This document shows, in pieces, positions 5,664-6,286 of a stretch of 6,286 bases of DNA. The translations under genes and the position numbers were made by a program. Source of the DNA: Alphaproteobacteria bacterium (GTDB lineage Bacteria > Pseudomonadota > Alphaproteobacteria > RF32 > UBA3637); the NCBI GenBank assembly GCA_017414845.1, contig JAFQJY010000158.1, forward strand, positions 1-6,286, in the 5' to 3' direction. The notes under the pieces are model-generated. The model had not been told where the DNA came from. It ran no database searches and saw only the letters and a program-made list of their open reading frames with translations. Within the stretch, counting starts at the first letter, position 1; each line of letters opens with the position of its first letter.

Positions 5664-6286
5664 TTTTTCCCTTTCTTTAAATAGAGGAGGATGGCATCAC
5701 ATAATTGTTCTGCCGCATTTAAAGTTGCTTTTTGTTTAGCAAGTTTTGATGCTTTTTGCAAGACATTTTGATTTTCCATGAGTTCTGAAAGACGTGTTCC
5801 CAGTGTTTGAGGTGTAAAATCTTTTTCTACCATAAGCCAACCGCCCCCGTTTTGTGTAAATGAACGGGCATTAGCCGTTTGGTGATCATCTGCCGCTGTC
5901 GGTAAGGGAACAAGCAAAGCCGGTTTTCCGAGAGCAGCCAATTCTGCCAAAGAGGAGGAACCTGAGCGAGAAATGACCAGATGTGCCTCAGTCAATAAAT
6001 CGGCGATATTTGTAAAGAAAGGTTCAAGTGTAATGGATTTTATCCCACTGTTGCGATAGGCTTCCCGTACAGCATCCATATCTTCTGCCCGTACTTGCTG
6101 TGTCAGAATAAGACGAGCCTTTAAATAAGGGGGGAGATTATTGAGTGCAGACGGAATAACAGAACTGAACATTTTTGCTCCCTGACTTCCACCGATAATC
6201 AAAAGATTAAAATCGGTACCGATTTCCGGATAGGGCATATCTGTTTTTTCTAAGATAGGAGGACGAACAGGCATTCCTGTTTGAAC
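5660..6286 (-). CDS. murG: MurG (UDP-GlcNAc--lipid I GlcNAc transferase), C-terminal part; 5' end outside window
   Basis: Peripheral membrane glycosyltransferase (GT28, GT-B fold) that moves GlcNAc from UDP-GlcNAc to lipid I, forming lipid II on the inner face of the membrane. The window holds the last 208 residues of about 360; the reading frame is open to the right edge. The in-frame ATG at 6274 is internal: the upstream residues VQTG plus MPVRPP match the family segment GNPVR, whose Arg is conserved (E. coli Arg164; here residue 8 of the fragment). The C-terminal domain shows LLIIGGSQGAKMF (28-40), EPFFTNIADLL (88-98), SRSGSSSLAELAALGKPALL (106-125, with Glu115 at the UDP-GlcNAc ribose-binding position) and DDHQTANA (133-140). 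These are hallmarks of MurG of the alphaproteobacterial kind. It ends in a basic tail (LKKGKK) and an ATGA overlap with murC. The membrane-binding and lipid I half is not visible. Confidence 0.96.
   Translation of the reverse strand, partial: VQTGMPVRPPILEKTDMPYPEIGTDFNLLIIGGSQGAKMFSSVIPSALNNLPPYLKARLILTQQVRAEDMDAVREAYRNSGIKSITLEPFFTNIADLLTEAHLVISRSGSSSLAELAALGKPALLVPLPTAADDHQTANARSFTQNGGGWLMVEKDFTPQTLGTRLSELMENQNVLQKASKLAKQKATLNAAEQLCDAILLYLKKGKK

Noticed and set aside
6272..6274. ATG as a start for a short 204-residue MurG
   Set aside because: The frame continues upstream to the window edge with VQTG, completing the conserved (G)xPVR segment of MurG, so this methionine is internal.
1..6286. 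Search for a new defence, mobile or biosynthetic system
   Set aside because: Every base is within a recognisable dcw gene on one strand. No foreign genes, inverted repeats, arrays or insertion elements were seen.

Overview
This window is the distal part of a division and cell-wall (dcw) gene cluster, with every gene on the minus strand. Read in the direction of transcription, from position 6286 down to 1, the order is murG (5' end cut off), murC, murB, ddl, ftsQ, ftsA, ftsZ (only the first 124 codons). The order murG-murC-murB-ddl-ftsQ-ftsA-ftsZ, with murB between murC and ddl, is typical of Alphaproteobacteria. The FtsZ loop GVGGAGGNAVNNMI and the FtsA, MurB and Ddl sequences fit that class. 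Base composition is low for the class (about 40% G+C by rough count of a few lines), which suggests a low-GC, perhaps host-associated lineage. I cannot name the genus.

Layout: 5660-6286 is the C-terminal, UDP-GlcNAc-binding half of MurG; 4281-5663 is MurC; 3337-4284 is MurB; 2420-3340 is Ddl; 1581-2432 is FtsQ; 352-1584 is FtsA; 1-373 is the start of FtsZ. There is no intergenic base in the window. Four junctions are exact 4-base ATGA overlaps (murG/murC, murC/murB, murB/ddl, ftsQ/ftsA). The other two are longer overlaps: ddl/ftsQ by 13 bases and ftsA/ftsZ by 22 bases. Each start has a purine-rich ribosome binding site inside the preceding gene, so the set looks like one translationally coupled operon. 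I found no convincing promoter, terminator, tRNA, mobile element or CRISPR.

How the genes work together: MurB and MurC make UDP-MurNAc and add its first amino acid (L-Ala). Ddl supplies the D-Ala-D-Ala dipeptide for the end of the peptide stem. MurG adds GlcNAc to lipid I to give lipid II. FtsZ, FtsA and FtsQ build the division ring and its membrane links, which direct use of that lipid II at the septum.

The one clearly unusual element is at the left end. FtsZ appears to carry an N-terminal extension of about 87 residues, rich in Pro, Ser and Glu, ahead of a normal-looking FtsZ N-terminus. It contains an in-frame 18-bp tandem repeat (6-residue unit built on SEE). The rest of the window is a conserved housekeeping region, and I see no undescribed multi-gene system in it.
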